Positions 44,698-55,151 of a stretch of 64,000 nucleotides of DNA are shown piece after piece. Source of the stretch: Metridium senile (lineage: Eukaryota > Cnidaria > Anthozoa > Actiniaria > Metridiidae); NCBI GenBank assembly GCA_949775045.1, contig OX459103.1, positions 15,922,807-15,986,806 of the forward strand, written 5' to 3'. The notes beneath the pieces are model-generated. The model was given only the letters and a program-made list of their open reading frames with translations, was not told the DNA's origin and ran no database searches. The position numbers were made by a program, and so were the translations under genes. Position 1 is the stretch's first letter. Each line of letters begins with the position of its first letter.

Positions 44698-44871
44698 ACA
44701 ACAACCCGCTGATTCTCAAACGAACGTCGATCTACTTTAAGCCAAGCTCGGTAGCTAAGCTTGTTTGTTACGTACGGTGGGCGAATCTAGCTTAGTTGCG
44801 TGACAAACAAACTTAGCTGCCGAGCCTTGGTCAAAGTCGTTTGACATGTTTGAGAATCAGCGGGTTGTTGG
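44698..44871. repeat. MITE, 174 bp
   Basis: CAACAACCCGCTGATTCTCA..AGCTTGTTTGT is inverted by ACAAACAAACTTAGCTGCC..TGAGAATCAGCGGGTTGTTG. It contains inner inverted AAGCCAAGCTCGG / CCGAGCCTTGG. Confidence 0.8.
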
Positions 44872-45300
44872 CTCAAAAAGTAGGAGTTTCTAATAAAATT
44901 AAATAATGACGTAAGAAAATCTGATTTAGATGAAAAAAAATTCAAAAACTGTACAATTGTGCAGGGTTTTTTGACGATTATTGAAATTATGACGTCATAT
45001 GTGGCATCTATTTTTAGTAACAACGTTAGAAATTTCAAAAGAAGTGTTAAAAATGTTACAAATGTGTTTGCTATGCAAAAAGAATATTTACCGTAAAAAA
45101 AAATATAAATCAGATAAATTGGTGTGAAGTTACAGTTTCCCGCCAAATGACATTATATGGTCAAATTTAGGGCGTAATACACAGCCACACAATAAATTAA
45201 TTGGAGCAGGGACCTGGACGATGCTGTATAAAATCACAATTGTAGTTTTTTTTCATTTGAGATTTTTTTTTAAGATGTCTTATTACGTGTCTTTCGTCAC

Positions 45301-45305
<5 letters not shown>
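44872..45305. other. Intergenic, no gene
   Basis: Low-information AT-rich sequence. The minus frame 44787-45146 has no motif. Confidence 0.3.

Positions 45306-45394
<89 letters not shown>
45306..45394. repeat. (TA)n microsatellite
   Basis: About 44 uninterrupted TA units, adjacent to the 3' end of a SINE on the minus strand. Confidence 0.95.
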
Positions 45395-45398
<4 letters not shown>

Positions 45399-45790
45399 TC
45401 ATTTATATAGCGCTATATCTCTAGAATAGCTCATAGCGCTTTACAATCTACTAATGTGTATATGGAGGACTTATCGGACTGCTGAAAACCAGCAGTTTAC
45501 AATCATGAGTGTTGTTAGTGAATGCCTCCGAGGCCTGACTGTTGTACCGGGAGACAATCCCCTACTCTTTGCGAACATAGCACAACAGGATCTTTAACGT
45601 CCACCTTATATAGGATTAGAGTGAAAGCAGACGGGACCTCCGGCTTTACGTCCTTATCCGAGAAGACGAGGCACATAGAGAGTAAAGTGTCTTGCCCAAG
45701 AACACAACGCAATCGCCCGGGCCAGGAATCGAACTCAGACCAGTAGGCACAGAATCCGATCCACTGACCACTAGACCATCACGCCTCTCT
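45395..45790 (-). repeat. tRNA-derived SINE, ~400 bp
   Basis: On the minus strand it starts with GTGATGGTCTAGTGGTCAGT (A box), followed by TGAGTTCGATTCCTGGC (B box), the RNA polymerase III internal promoter of a tRNA-derived SINE. The body contains TTGGGCAAGACACTTTACTC, TAAAGCGCTATGAGC and TATAGCGCTATATAAATGAG before running into the (TA)n tail. It is well preserved. The 74-codon frame on the plus strand is a shadow. Confidence 0.8.
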
Positions 45791-46215
45791 ATTACGTCAT
45801 TATGACGTCAAAATGACGTATTAAATTACAAAATACGTGTCATAAAAATCACAAATGAAAAAAATGCCAAATTTGGACATGATTTATTACGTCACAATAA
45901 CAATCACGTGGGATTAGTTTAAAACTAATTATAAGGTAATTTACCAACCTACTATATCCTGCCAAATTTCGTCACATTTGATATAATGTACTTCTGTCTA
46001 TGGCCTAAAACTCTCTTTTTATAACGGTTCGGGAAGAAAAGCCCTAGCAACCGACCATCGTGTTTATATGTATTTACATTATTTGTAAGTTTTACAAAAC
46101 ATCAGTGTTGCGATTAGCTACGTTCCTGCGATAGATAGACGTTTTTTTATATTTGTGACGAAAAAAAACAAGAGGGAAACCTCAACCTCGAACATCATAG
46201 TTTCACCAATATTGC
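45791..46215 (-). other. 3' flank of receptor 4
   Basis: 46065-46215 matches 31683-31811 (AACATCAGTGTTGCGATTAG, CCTCAACCTCGAACATCATA). 45791-46060 has repeated TGACGT motifs but no gene. Confidence 0.6.
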
Positions 46216-47148
46216 TTACAGTTTTGTATCAACTGTCCCATCAACGCCTGGTCGATTCCTGGTTGCTATATTTTGTTGTTGTATTACTCTGTTTTGACGG
46301 TTTACTTGATTTTGACGACATCTCATCCTACGTAAGATCTCCACCTTGAACTCACGCATGCGTACTACGTAGACGATAAAATTGACGAAAGAGTTACCAT
46401 AGTGAAGGCATTTGAGTGAGCCTCTTATCTTATTTAACAGAGTAGAGCTAGGAGAATTTACGAAATTCTGGCAGTTTATATAACGGCAAAGATTTATATA
46501 GATCATTATACACATGAAAGGCATCCAAGCAACCAAACTGATAAGCGTGACAACAGCCAGCGTGACGGTAAGCTTCTTGTTACTTTGGTGGTTTGCGTGA
46601 TTGGGAATATCTCTCTTGAAGGACACTTTTATCCATATAAGGCAATATGAAATTATGACGATGGAAATTGGAATTAAAATTACTATTATTGGGAGAACCA
46701 AGCTAAGGATACTTTTAAAAAAGATCTTCCGGTCGTTAGTTTTGATTGCCAAGTATTGACACAGAGAAAACGCGAGAGCAAATACCCACGCTACAGATAT
46801 CCCAACACTATAAGCGACGGTACCCAAAGTGCGGTGTTTGAAGGGATAATATGTTGCATAAACTCGTTCAATGGCTACTATGGCTAGACCATACAAAGAT
46901 GCCGTTGCGAAGAAGGGATCCTCTATAAAATGAATGTCAGCAATTGTCTGAGTTGGCCAAACGACCGAGGAAGCATATATGGGTACAGATACCAAACCGA
47001 CAAAGAGATCAGCAACAGCCAGGTTAACTATCAATGAGTATTTACGACAACGTAGACGAGGAGTGCTTGTAAATATCACTATGGTAACGACGTTGACTGT
47101 TACTATGACAACTGCCTCTGGAATGAAAATCCACGCCATGAACTGCAT
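46216..47148 (-). CDS. Receptor 4: rhodopsin-class GPCR, intact
   Basis: 310 residues from ATG 47148-47146 (MQFMAWIFIPEAV), just after the acceptor TCAATTGTAG. It shows TM1, NLAVADLFVGL (TM2), VAIERVYATYYPFK (TM3/ICL2), TM4 with W, TM5 (ISYCLIWIK), LISLVAWMPFMC (TM6) and NSFVNFIVYVVRMREFK (TM7). ICL3 has KRDIPNHANHQSNKK. ECL3 carries CRYINC, and no Cys lies at the start of TM3 or in ECL2. The tail RRMRCRQNQ..NRPGVDGTVDTKL is shared with pseudogene 3, as is the 3' flank, so these two are closest relatives. The nearest upstream first exon on the strand is the type A copy at 53757, 6.6 kb away across a Helentron; whether it serves this gene is unknown. Confidence 0.9.
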   Translation of the reverse strand: MQFMAWIFIPEAVVIVTVNVVTIVIFTSTPRLRCRKYSLIVNLAVADLFVGLVSVPIYASSVVWPTQTIADIHFIEDPFFATASLYGLAIVAIERVYATYYPFKHRTLGTVAYSVGISVAWVFALAFSLCQYLAIKTNDRKIFFKSILSLVLPIIVILIPISIVIISYCLIWIKVSFKRDIPNHANHQSNKKLTVTLAVVTLISLVAWMPFMCIMIYINLCRYINCQNFVNSPSSTLLNKIRGSLKCLHYGNSFVNFIVYVVRMREFKVEILRRMRCRQNQVNRQNRVIQQQNIATRNRPGVDGTVDTKL

Positions 47149-48103
47149 TTTGGCCACGTTTTCCTACAATTGAGATGATAAATTTGAAAAAAAGAAAAAA
47201 CATAATATGACATTTTTAATTTTTAAATTTAACCATTTTGTTCAAGCCGATGCTCCTCTCTGGTCACGAGGAGAGCATTGTATACCGCATAATCTACGTT
47301 TGAAATACGTATTAAGGATTATGGTGTAGAACAGAAGAACAATGAACATCAATGCAACTACGGAAACGATATCGCTAGAAATGTCATACCCATAAATGAA
47401 AGAACATTTTTACCAAACGTTTCTCTGAGAATAATTTAGGAAATAACAAATGGTCCATATATGACAGTCATTGTTTTCAATATAACATAAAATAACCTAT
47501 TTATACATATACTCAACAGATACGCCGATTTAAAAAAGTTGAATTGTTAAGTATAGTTTAGTAAACGAGCAGTAGTGTTTTATCAGGATTTAAACTACGC
47601 GGCGAAGCCAAATGGTCTTAGACCTGATAAAACACGATTGGTAACTTTAATGAACAGCTTAAAAAACTCCAACGTATATTTTGTGTTATATAAGAGTTCT
47701 CGAGGCTCTACTGTCCGCTCGATTTTGAATGAGAGTCTTATAAGAGAATGACCGAGAGATTACAGCGATAACAATCAGATATCTTGAAATGTCCGTTAAA
47801 GAATGGTGATTTCGAATCCATGGCTACTTTTTTGAAAGGGTTTGTTTAATTTTAAATATAGCCCATATTGTAACTTGACATGAGAATAGTCGCACAATCT
47901 CTCTTGTGAAAGTGATCAAACCGTTAACTTCAACCCCCAAAAGTACGTGTACCTGAACGGAAAGAAGATCAAAATCATTTGATAAGGCAACACAAGATTG
48001 AGGTAGCTGTATCCATGGCTACGTTTTTTTATTTTGAGAAAAAGATCGAAAAAACACGATTTTGTGGCCTTATGTCTACCATTTTGACTAGGCGCATTTA
48101 AGC
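47149..48103 (-). other. Upstream/intron sequence of receptor 4
   Basis: 47330-47560 is homologous to 11150-11420, an intron relic of another unit. The rest shows no gene. Confidence 0.45.
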
Positions 48104-48397
48104 GGGTACTCCCATATATTTACTATACGGGGACGTTCCGCCAAATAGGGTATGGTTTTTTGCCTTGGGGTCTTGAATAGGGTATACAATTTAGCCTAAT
48201 TTGTCTTAAATTGCCTTACCTAGGGTATACAATTTCCCTCTTGAGTCTTGGATAGGGTCTACTTTTTACCAATTTGTCTTGAAATAGGGTACATATATTT
48301 AAGATTCTGCTGTCTTAAATAGGGTCAGGGTTTAGAGGTACCAGCGGAACGTCCCCGTCATAAACTGGGTCAAGTACCCCCCCCCCCCCCCCCCCCC
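48104..48397. repeat. MITE with GGGTACT ends and TAGGGT-rich interior
   Basis: GGGTACTCCCATATATTTAC..GGGGACGTTCCGC is inverted by GGAACGTCCCCGTCATAAAC..AAGTACCCCCC; a 21-base C run closes the right end. The interior has five to six imperfect TAGGGTA/TAGGGTC units with TTGTCTT spacers. I recall similar repeats from cnidarian genomes, but have not verified it. Confidence 0.7.
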
Positions 48398-48429
48398 GGG
48401 AGCGTGACGTATATATATAACGTAACGAT

Positions 48430-48625
<196 letters not shown>

Positions 48626-49166
48626 ATGCCAAGATGACCAATAGGTATAAATGGAAAGTTGAAAGATTTGATGTAAGAATATTTCAATTATGAAATAAAT
48701 AGCATGTTGTCATGCAGAATATCATAATATTTCTGCCTTCGTAACCAAAGTACCATCTTGATTATCTTGCTGTTCACTTTGATTTGACGTCACCTACTAA
48801 AATCGTGCTCTGTTTGGCTGATCTACTGGTTTCGTTTCTCAAATATCAAAACCAACCAGGGTAGTCAAATTTGGTAACAAATCCGCACTCCAAGAATTTG
48901 ATGACATGTTTCATTTTTTAATCAAAATTTTGCATATTTTTGAAAACTTCAAAAGAAGAAATATTATCATAAAAAGAAAATATTATTACTCGGGATTCCT
49001 GTGGAATCACCGAGTTTAAGATTCGGCTTTGTTATTCTTATTCTTATTTCTATTTTTCGTCGTCGTCGCCATAAAGACGCGCACGCGCAGTATCGTCGAA
49101 GTTCTGAGCTTCAATTTCGGCAGCCATTTTGTTTCTAACTTTGACAGTACAGTGTTTTAGTAATCA

Positions 49167-49497
49167 ATGTCTTTAAATACACTCAAATCGCTTGCAAATC
49201 CACACACCATTCGCGGTATAGCCACACTAAAAGATGTCGAACGTTTTCCGAAAGGAGATTTAGAGACACGCCGCGATTCTATCGTCAAACTGACTATGAA
49301 AATGCCTATCGTGAAACTTAAACTATCTATTCAAAAGCGAATTTTAATCAAACTTATACAAACTCTAAAACAACAAAGCTCAACTACAGAATGTGAACAA
49401 AGGTGTACCGAAGAAAAAACGAGGATTGCAAGCGGCGTTTTAAGCGAAGAAGATTCAAGACTAGCCGGACTTGTGTTTACAGTCAACCAGACTCAAA
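49167..49497 (+). CDS. Unrecognised exon-like ORF in Helentron-like element
   Basis: Starts at ATG in AATCAATGTC and encodes about 110 basic residues (ANPHTIRGIATLKDVERFPK ... CTEEKTRIASGVLSEEDSRL). The frame reaches a GTAAGG at 49498, a plausible donor, with the next plausible acceptor/exon at about 49727-49792 (TTTGACTGTACAG acceptor, CCAAG/GTTTGT donor). I do not recognise the protein. Its position near the 5' end suggests an N-terminal element protein, or host sequence captured by it. Confidence 0.35.
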
Positions 49498-49891
49498 GTA
49501 AGGCCACCTAGCTTCTCAAAAATGATGGCTTCTTTCATATTAATAATGCTAAGTACCTTGCTTCTTTTATTATTTTTAATTCAAGGAAGTATTTTCTGTT
49601 TTTCCTATTTGATATTATTCTTTATTAGGGTACAAAACAGTCAAGTTCTTCGACCGCTACACTCGAACTATTGTCATTTCATCGTTCAGTGATTGTGATA
49701 TATTACTAGTTGTTTGACTGTACAGGTATGAATGTATATAATGATGCAGAAGTCCCAATAAAGATTACAAATAATACCAGATCTCGTTATCCAAGGTTTG
49801 TTTATTATAATTATAGACATTTTAACTGTCATCATAGTTGTGAGACAAGTACAAAATGTAGAATATCAACACGATTAATACAGGCGTTTAA

Positions 49892-51908
49892 GGTGGATCA
49901 CTATAGTTTTGAAAAGCCACACCAGGCCGTTTTAAACGTCGTTTTGACAAACTTCACAATTTTCGATTGACCTGAAACTTTTACAGATTATCAGTCTTAG
50001 ACTGAAATTTAAAATAATATACTTTGTTTTTAGATTTGTATTTCAATAGCAGCGATATTCAGGAAAAACGGAAATCAGTTGCGCTTAAATTGTAGATGAA
50101 CGCGATGAGATCTCGAAAAGCGGCTACCACTACAGTAAACTACAACACTAGGCACCCAAAATATCAAAGAATTAGAGAAATCTGTATGTTTGATTTCGAG
50201 AAAATTACAGATATATTTTGTACTTTGTAGTTTTGAGTGTTAGAAGGAATCACTCAATGTGTGGCAATGTGACTTACAATAACTGAACAAATAGCGCTCA
50301 AAAACCGTCAAAACCTTCCCTGTACATATATGTCTTTAGTTACTAAGTTTGAGACAATAAATCGTTCACAGTATTGAGAAATTATTTTTTTCCTTAGAGA
50401 TGTTAGAGCTTGACTTCAAGCGAAAACACATCACTGTTGCGCTTTTCTAGAAATATTCAAAACTGCCGTTTATATTTTTCTGTAAAATTCACAAACTCTT
50501 CTCCAAAGTACTAGAAATGTTATCCTGAAGCTTCATTTCAATTGAGGCATTTAAACGTGGTAAAAAAAATTAAACTCGTTCGGATGTTCACGGCCGCTAA
50601 TGATGCAAATCTGCGTTACATTCTGGAGTCACGACGCAATACACCGTGACGGTTTTGGTTGAGTTATTACTTCCGGCGATAAAAATAAATTTCGCTAATT
50701 GCTTCATTCCATTGTTCTTTTGATTACATCTGACTGCATGTAGTGATACATTCCTTTGTGCCAGTTGAATTTGTGAAATGAATTGCAAATTAGTTACCTT
50801 TTCTCTCAAAATACCTGCGAATAAAAAGTCACAACTAACAAAAGAACAATGGAATTAAGAAATTAGCGAAATTTATTATCATAAAGTGCTATATGTTTTG
50901 TGGATTTAGTACAAGCATTGTACAAATTAACTGAAGATTAGTTTTTGTGATTGCCACGTAATTCAAATATCTTAAGAAGAAAGAAGCATTAAAAACAAAA
51001 TTAATCATCTTAAGTCGTTGCTTTTTTTTCCATTTATTTCTATGAGGGTAAACCAACTCAGCTCCAGCCCTCCCCTCCCTTCCCCTTTCTTTTATCGCCG
51101 GAAGTAATAACTCAACCAAAACCGTCACGGTGTATTGCGTCGTGACTCCAGAATGTAGCGCAGATTTGCATCATTAATAGCGGCCGTGAACATCCGAACG
51201 GGTCGACTTCGTTAAGATATCCAAGTTTAATTTTTTTACCACGTTTAAATGCCTCAATTATTATGAAACTTCAGTATAGCATTTCTAGTACTTTGGAGAA
51301 GAGTTTGTGAATTTTACAGAAAAATGTAAACGGCAGTTTTGAATATTTCTAGAAAAGCGCAACAGTGATGTGTTTTCGCTTGAAGTCAAGCTCTAACATC
51401 TCTAAGGAAAAAAATAATTTCTCAATACTGTGAACGATTTATTGTCTCAAACTTAGTAACTAAAGACATATATGTACAGGGAAGGTTTTGACGGTTTTTG
51501 AGCGCTATTTGTTCAGTTATCGTAAGTCACATCGCCACACATTGAGTGATTCCTTCTAACACTCAAAACTACAAAGTACAAAATATATCTGTAATTTTCT
51601 CGAAATCAAACATACAGATTTCTCTAATTCTTTGATATTTTGGGTGCCTAGTGTTGTAGTTTACTGTGGTGGTAGCCGCTTTTCGAGATCTCATCGCGTT
51701 CGTCTACAATTTAAGCGCAACTGATTTCCGTTTTTCCTGTATATCGCTGCTATTAAAATACAAATCTAAAAACAAAGTATATTGTTTTAAATTTCAGTCT
51801 AAGACTGATAATCTGTAAAAGTTTCAGGTCAATCGAAAATTGTGAAGTTTGTCAAAACGACGTTTAAAACGGCCTTGTGTGGCTTTCCGAAAACTATAGT
51901 GATCCACC
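49892..51908. mobile_element. 2-kb foldback element flanked by TTAA
   Basis: Termini GGTGGATCACTATAG / CTATAGTGATCCACC with TTAA at 49888-49891 and 51909-51912. The arms are inverted over about 800 bp each; for example CACGACGCAATACACCGTGA at 50631 is inverted near 51128. A further inner pair AAATTTCGCTAATT / AATTAGCGAAATTT lies at 50690 and 50865. The arms differ by scattered changes. The small frames inside show no motif. The TTAA target fits the piggyBac or Kolobok superfamilies; no transposase is present to decide. Confidence 0.8.
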
Positions 51909-52154
51909 TTAAACACCAAAAGTAGGAAGCTTAGACGGTTTGTTTATCATAGAATACGCTCAAATATACCCAGGTCTTCTAAGATACATAATTATATTAA
52001 CTGTGCAAAGGTCAAAATCGAGCATTATTCTTCAAAGTTCAAGGGGATTTGGACACAAGCATTTATTTCTCAAAAAAGGTTCAAATGTAAAGCCAGTCGG
52101 TATATATCGTCCCTTTCTTGTAATAGACCGATGTCTCTCTATAATACTCAGTCA

Positions 52155-52401
52155 CATGTAATGAATTACTGTAAGTGTAAACTATATTATGATGTAGAGA
52201 AGAATACTGGTCCTAAAAACACACTATATGTTGATCCATGCAAGACAATAACAGCACCATATAGCAAAGGTAATGCTTTTACCTTTAAAATTACAACAAT
52301 GTGCTGCAATGAGTTTATGTTCTTTAATTTATAATAACACAAACGAAATTAATTCTTCAAATGAGCTTGTAATGATCATGAATATTGAGGATCAGTTCTG
52401 A
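52155..52401 (+). pseudogene. 2A-like peptide plus OTU-type cysteine protease relic
   Basis: The first frame has LYYDVEKNTGPK (52191-52214 encodes DVEKNTGP), one residue off the 2A ribosome-skipping consensus D-V/I-E-x-N-P-G-P, then TITAPYSKG. After a frameshift near 52290 the next frame reads QQCAAMSLCSLIYN, followed by ELVMIMNIEDQF and a stop at 52399-52401. A 2A followed by a PYxQG block and a QC.AMSL block is an arrangement I recall from OTU-like protease ORFs of invertebrate Helitron-type elements; that is memory, not a search. The frameshift and the P-to-T change in the 2A mark it as decayed. Confidence 0.5.
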
Positions 52402-52847
52402 TTGTCACAATCGGCATGACAGTCGTATTTTCTCATGAAATCAAAACTACCCACAAGTTTAAATGTGTTTAATACTGATTATGAACTTCAATTTAGTGAC
52501 AGTTTTACAGGTAATCTACAAAAAGAAACTGCAAATTATTCATATCAGATATAGGTAGATAAACAAATTTCTGATAGAGAATCCCGAGTTCACGCAGTTA
52601 TGCGTCTAGTTTTAATTTAAATTGCCTGTTTTCATTATTCAATGGAAATTAATGTTTAAATGATAAGTTTAATCGAAGTTAATTAATTTGTTTTACTCAG
52701 CATGTACTATTTAATTTGATCAGACTGATTAATAAAAACATCTGTTATGACTCAGTAGACCAGCTATTACACATTCAATACTATACAAAATATTTTCAAT
52801 TAAGTATATTATTATTTATAGTGAAAACATCACATCATAACACCTCA

Positions 52848-52900
52848 AGATGTTGATGTCTGACGTTTTGGGAACTTGAGCGGAAGTCATCTTCAGAGTA
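52848..52900 (-). repeat. Fragment resembling Penelope-element 3' region
   Basis: GATGTCTGACGTTTTGGGAA..GAGCGGAAGTCATCTTCAG parallels 42840-42890 (GACTGACGTTTCGACAACAT..GCGGAAGTCATCTTCAGG). The remainder up to 53440 has no recognisable feature. Confidence 0.4.
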
Positions 52901-53959
52901 AGGAAATGAACTCTTATACAGTACTTTGGTTGCTCCTGCTATTTACATACGTTGTGCACGTTTTTTTGCTGTCAAAAGATTTTTCACACGCCTTAATTAT
53001 TAAACCAGACAGCTTTCCCCTTTCAAACTAAGAAGAGTGAAAAGTTTAATATGGTCATAGTTGAGCCCTTTGTTATAACAAATAAAACTATTATTTTCAA
53101 ACAGGAAGCTTCGCGTTTTATTTACTCTTGAATGCAGCTGATTTATAATAATAAATCATTCAAACGTACTGTATTAAAAAATGGTTAATTTGTTTTTCAT
53201 ATCATATTGCTCACTAGCACGCGAAGCCTCGCTCCTTCACGATACGAAAAACTCGTGAATACAAACGATATCAAGCTCTTAACATGTAATTATCTCTATA
53301 TATAGAGGAGTGCATGTACGAAAACTTTGTTTAGGAGTTGTACATCTACTACCTCTCAGTACAAACATTTGGAGGGAAAAAAGGAAACATATATATTAAA
53401 AACAATGCTTTTATTAGATCAGATAAACTTGACCTAAGGCCAAACAACAAAGGAAGACGAAAAGAATATAAGAAAGAAAGGGAGTATTGAACGAAAAAGA
53501 TGAAAAGAAAAAGAAAAGAAAGAAAACAAACTTAAAAAGAAGAATAAGCTAGAAAGAATAATTTCAAAAAGAATCCCAATACTAAGACAAAGCAATGAAG
53601 TAAATACAAAATAAAATGGAACATTATAAAATATACATAATAACAAAAAGTTAATTCCATAAGAAACAACAACACTCAAATGACTAAGAAATTCAGGAAC
53701 AATGACAAGTACGCAGGAATAAAGGTTAAAATGCTAAAAAATAGAAGTAACCTTACCTGCTGCGGATGCTGTACGGTTATTGACGGAATGATATTGAAAT
53801 AGAGCTAGCAAACATCAAGTTTTAATGATCATTGATCATTAGCTTATAATGTGGAAGATCTTCATCACTGAACAGGTGGGAATTTTGATGCGCATGCGCT
53901 GTTCGAGCCGATCTTGGCAGATATTTAAATTAAATAAGTAGATTATTTCGTTGTCTCAC

Positions 53960-54115
53960 GAATGTCTATGGTTTGGACCACAAAGTTTCGATTGCTACTG
54001 CTAGTCTTCATCAGGCAATGGGTATAGATTGAATATTTGGTCATATATCTGACTTGAAATACCATTCTGTCTACGTATCACCTGATGAAGACTAGCTGTA
54101 GCAGTCGAAACGTCG
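53960..54115. repeat. Palindromic element with CTGATGAAG..GTCGAAAC arms
   Basis: The left arm (TTTGGACCACAAAGTTTCGATTGCTACTGC..TCTTCATCAGG) is inverted by the right arm (CCTGATGAAGACTAGCTGTAGCAGTCGAAACGTCGCAGTCCAA) around a ~65-bp centre. Related copies: 4925-5083 and half of one at 30117-30165. Confidence 0.7.
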
Positions 54116-54154
54116 CAGTCCAACCCTGATACTAATCTCATAAGCACGATTCAT

Positions 54155-54296
54155 AATTCGAACCAAAAGATAAGAAAACTCCACTGGCTCCCCATCAAGA
54201 AGAGAATTATCTACAAGATCATTTTACTCTATCTCAGTAATCTACTGAAACCATACAAGCCAACTATATAAGAATTAAAGTTATTATTATTATTAT
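54155..54296 (+). mobile_element. Short LINE 3' fragment
   Basis: One frame reads QKIRKLHWLPIKKRIIYKII, the conserved L-HWLP-I--RI-YK motif of CR1/L2-like reverse transcriptases. It ends in AATTAAAGTTATTATTATTA, a tail like that of the LINE at 6649-8374. About 140 bp. Confidence 0.75.
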
Positions 54297-54382
54297 AACA
54301 CGTCAACATTGGCCGCCTTTGATGTTAATGAATTTATAAAGATAAATTCATTAACATCAAAGGCGGCCAATGTTGACGTGTT
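54297..54382. repeat. Perfect 41-bp hairpin at LINE junction
   Basis: AACACGTCAACATTGG..GAATTTAT-AAAG-ATAAATTC..CCAATGTTGACGTGTT has no mismatch. The right arm is native type A module sequence (compare 21745, AATGTTGACGTGTTTTTA); the left arm is an inverted duplicate starting exactly where the LINE tail ends. Confidence 0.85.
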
Positions 54383-54835
54383 TTTACATTGATTATAACC
54401 CTTTATTATTGCCCTTGCCTTGAGCTAAGGCGTAAATTAGCATTATAAACTTTTCAGGTGTTCCTACGACATATAAAATATATTGATGTGTCATTTAGAT
54501 TTAATCATTTTAGATTCAATCGTGTGTTCTCGAGTATTTTATTTCTCTTCTCTCACCACCTTGGTCCAGTTTAGAGTACTGGCTAGGGGATAACTTGTAT
54601 TAATTATAATTAATTAATTATTATATATATATATATGTAATTAGTTTGATGAATGTTGTTCTAGATCTCTCAATTTCCACGGAAGCTTTTCTGCTACCAA
54701 CGCGTGAACAAAGTTGTGTGCTAAATTATTATTATTATGTAGAGGTAGCGAGTCTGATTCTAAGCCTTTCCAATTAGTAAGTTTGTCTTTGACGGCTTGG
54801 TCATGGGCATTAAGGGAAAATATCAAAAGAACTTA

Positions 54836-55151
54836 GGGGCAGTTCATTTTTTATCAAGGAGGAGGGGGGCGGTGAGATTTAAGGGGGGCACCTGAAAAAA
54901 TATGACCTTAAAGGGGGGGGGGGGCAGACTAAAAAAATGTACTTAAAGGGGAAGGGGGGCATGCCAAAAAATTAAGATTGGGGAGGGGGGGTGAGTCTAT
55001 GGGGAAAAAAATAGCTATGGAGAGGGGGGGCCAAGCAAAACAAATTATCATTTGCGAGGGGGGGGGGCATACAAAGCAAAGGCCACTAGTTTCCCAATCC
55101 CACCGCCCCCCCCCCCCTCCCCCTCCTCCCCGATAACAAATGAACGGCCCC
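54836..55151. repeat. G-rich MITE with TTA flanks
   Basis: GGGGCAGTTCATTTTTTATC and the inverse of GGGGCCGTTCATTTGTTATC bound 316 bp with many GGGGGG runs on the plus strand and a C run at 55104-55117. TTA lies on both sides, compatible with a PIF/Harbinger-like 3-bp duplication, not proven. Strong G-quadruplex potential. Confidence 0.7.

Larger units (their letters stand above)
48988..52609 (+). mobile_element. Helentron/Helitron2-like element, degraded, with nested foldback
   Basis: The 5' end begins ACTCGGGATTC (48988-48998). Its inverse GAATCCCGAGT stands at 52579-52589, not at the very end but just before a hairpin ACGCA-GTTA-TGCGT (52592-52605) and CTAG (52606-52609), followed by T. 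An asymmetric inverted repeat plus terminal stem-loop and CTAG is the known end structure of Helentron/Helitron2 rolling-circle transposons. Inside are an exon-like frame at 49167-49497 and a 2A-like/cysteine-protease relic at 52155-52401. No Rep/helicase frame remains. The region 49892-51908 is a later insertion. Confidence 0.6.
53757..54600 (-). promoter_or_regulatory. Type A first exon/promoter with multiple insertions
   Basis: On the minus strand the exon ends CATCCGCAGCAG before GTAAGG (53756-53751). Upstream module sequence follows in the order seen at 22286-22740 (CATCACTGAACAG, CTAATCTCATAAGCACGAT, TTGACGTGTTTTTA, GAGCTAAG.CGTAAATTAGCAT, CACCTTGGTCCAG). It is interrupted by a palindromic element (53960-54115), a LINE fragment (54155-54296) and an inverted duplication (54297-54382). 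It is the closest upstream first exon for receptor 4. The purine-rich tract 53440-53750 beyond the donor is typical of type A copies. Confidence 0.55.

Noticed and set aside
45221..45424. 67-codon plus-strand ORF
   Set aside because: Mostly a translated (TA)n microsatellite (alternating I and Y).
45522..45746. 74-codon plus-strand ORF
   Set aside because: Lies entirely within a tRNA-derived SINE.
53434..53679. 81-codon minus-strand ORF
   Set aside because: Same purine-rich intron tract as at 29550; low-complexity translation.
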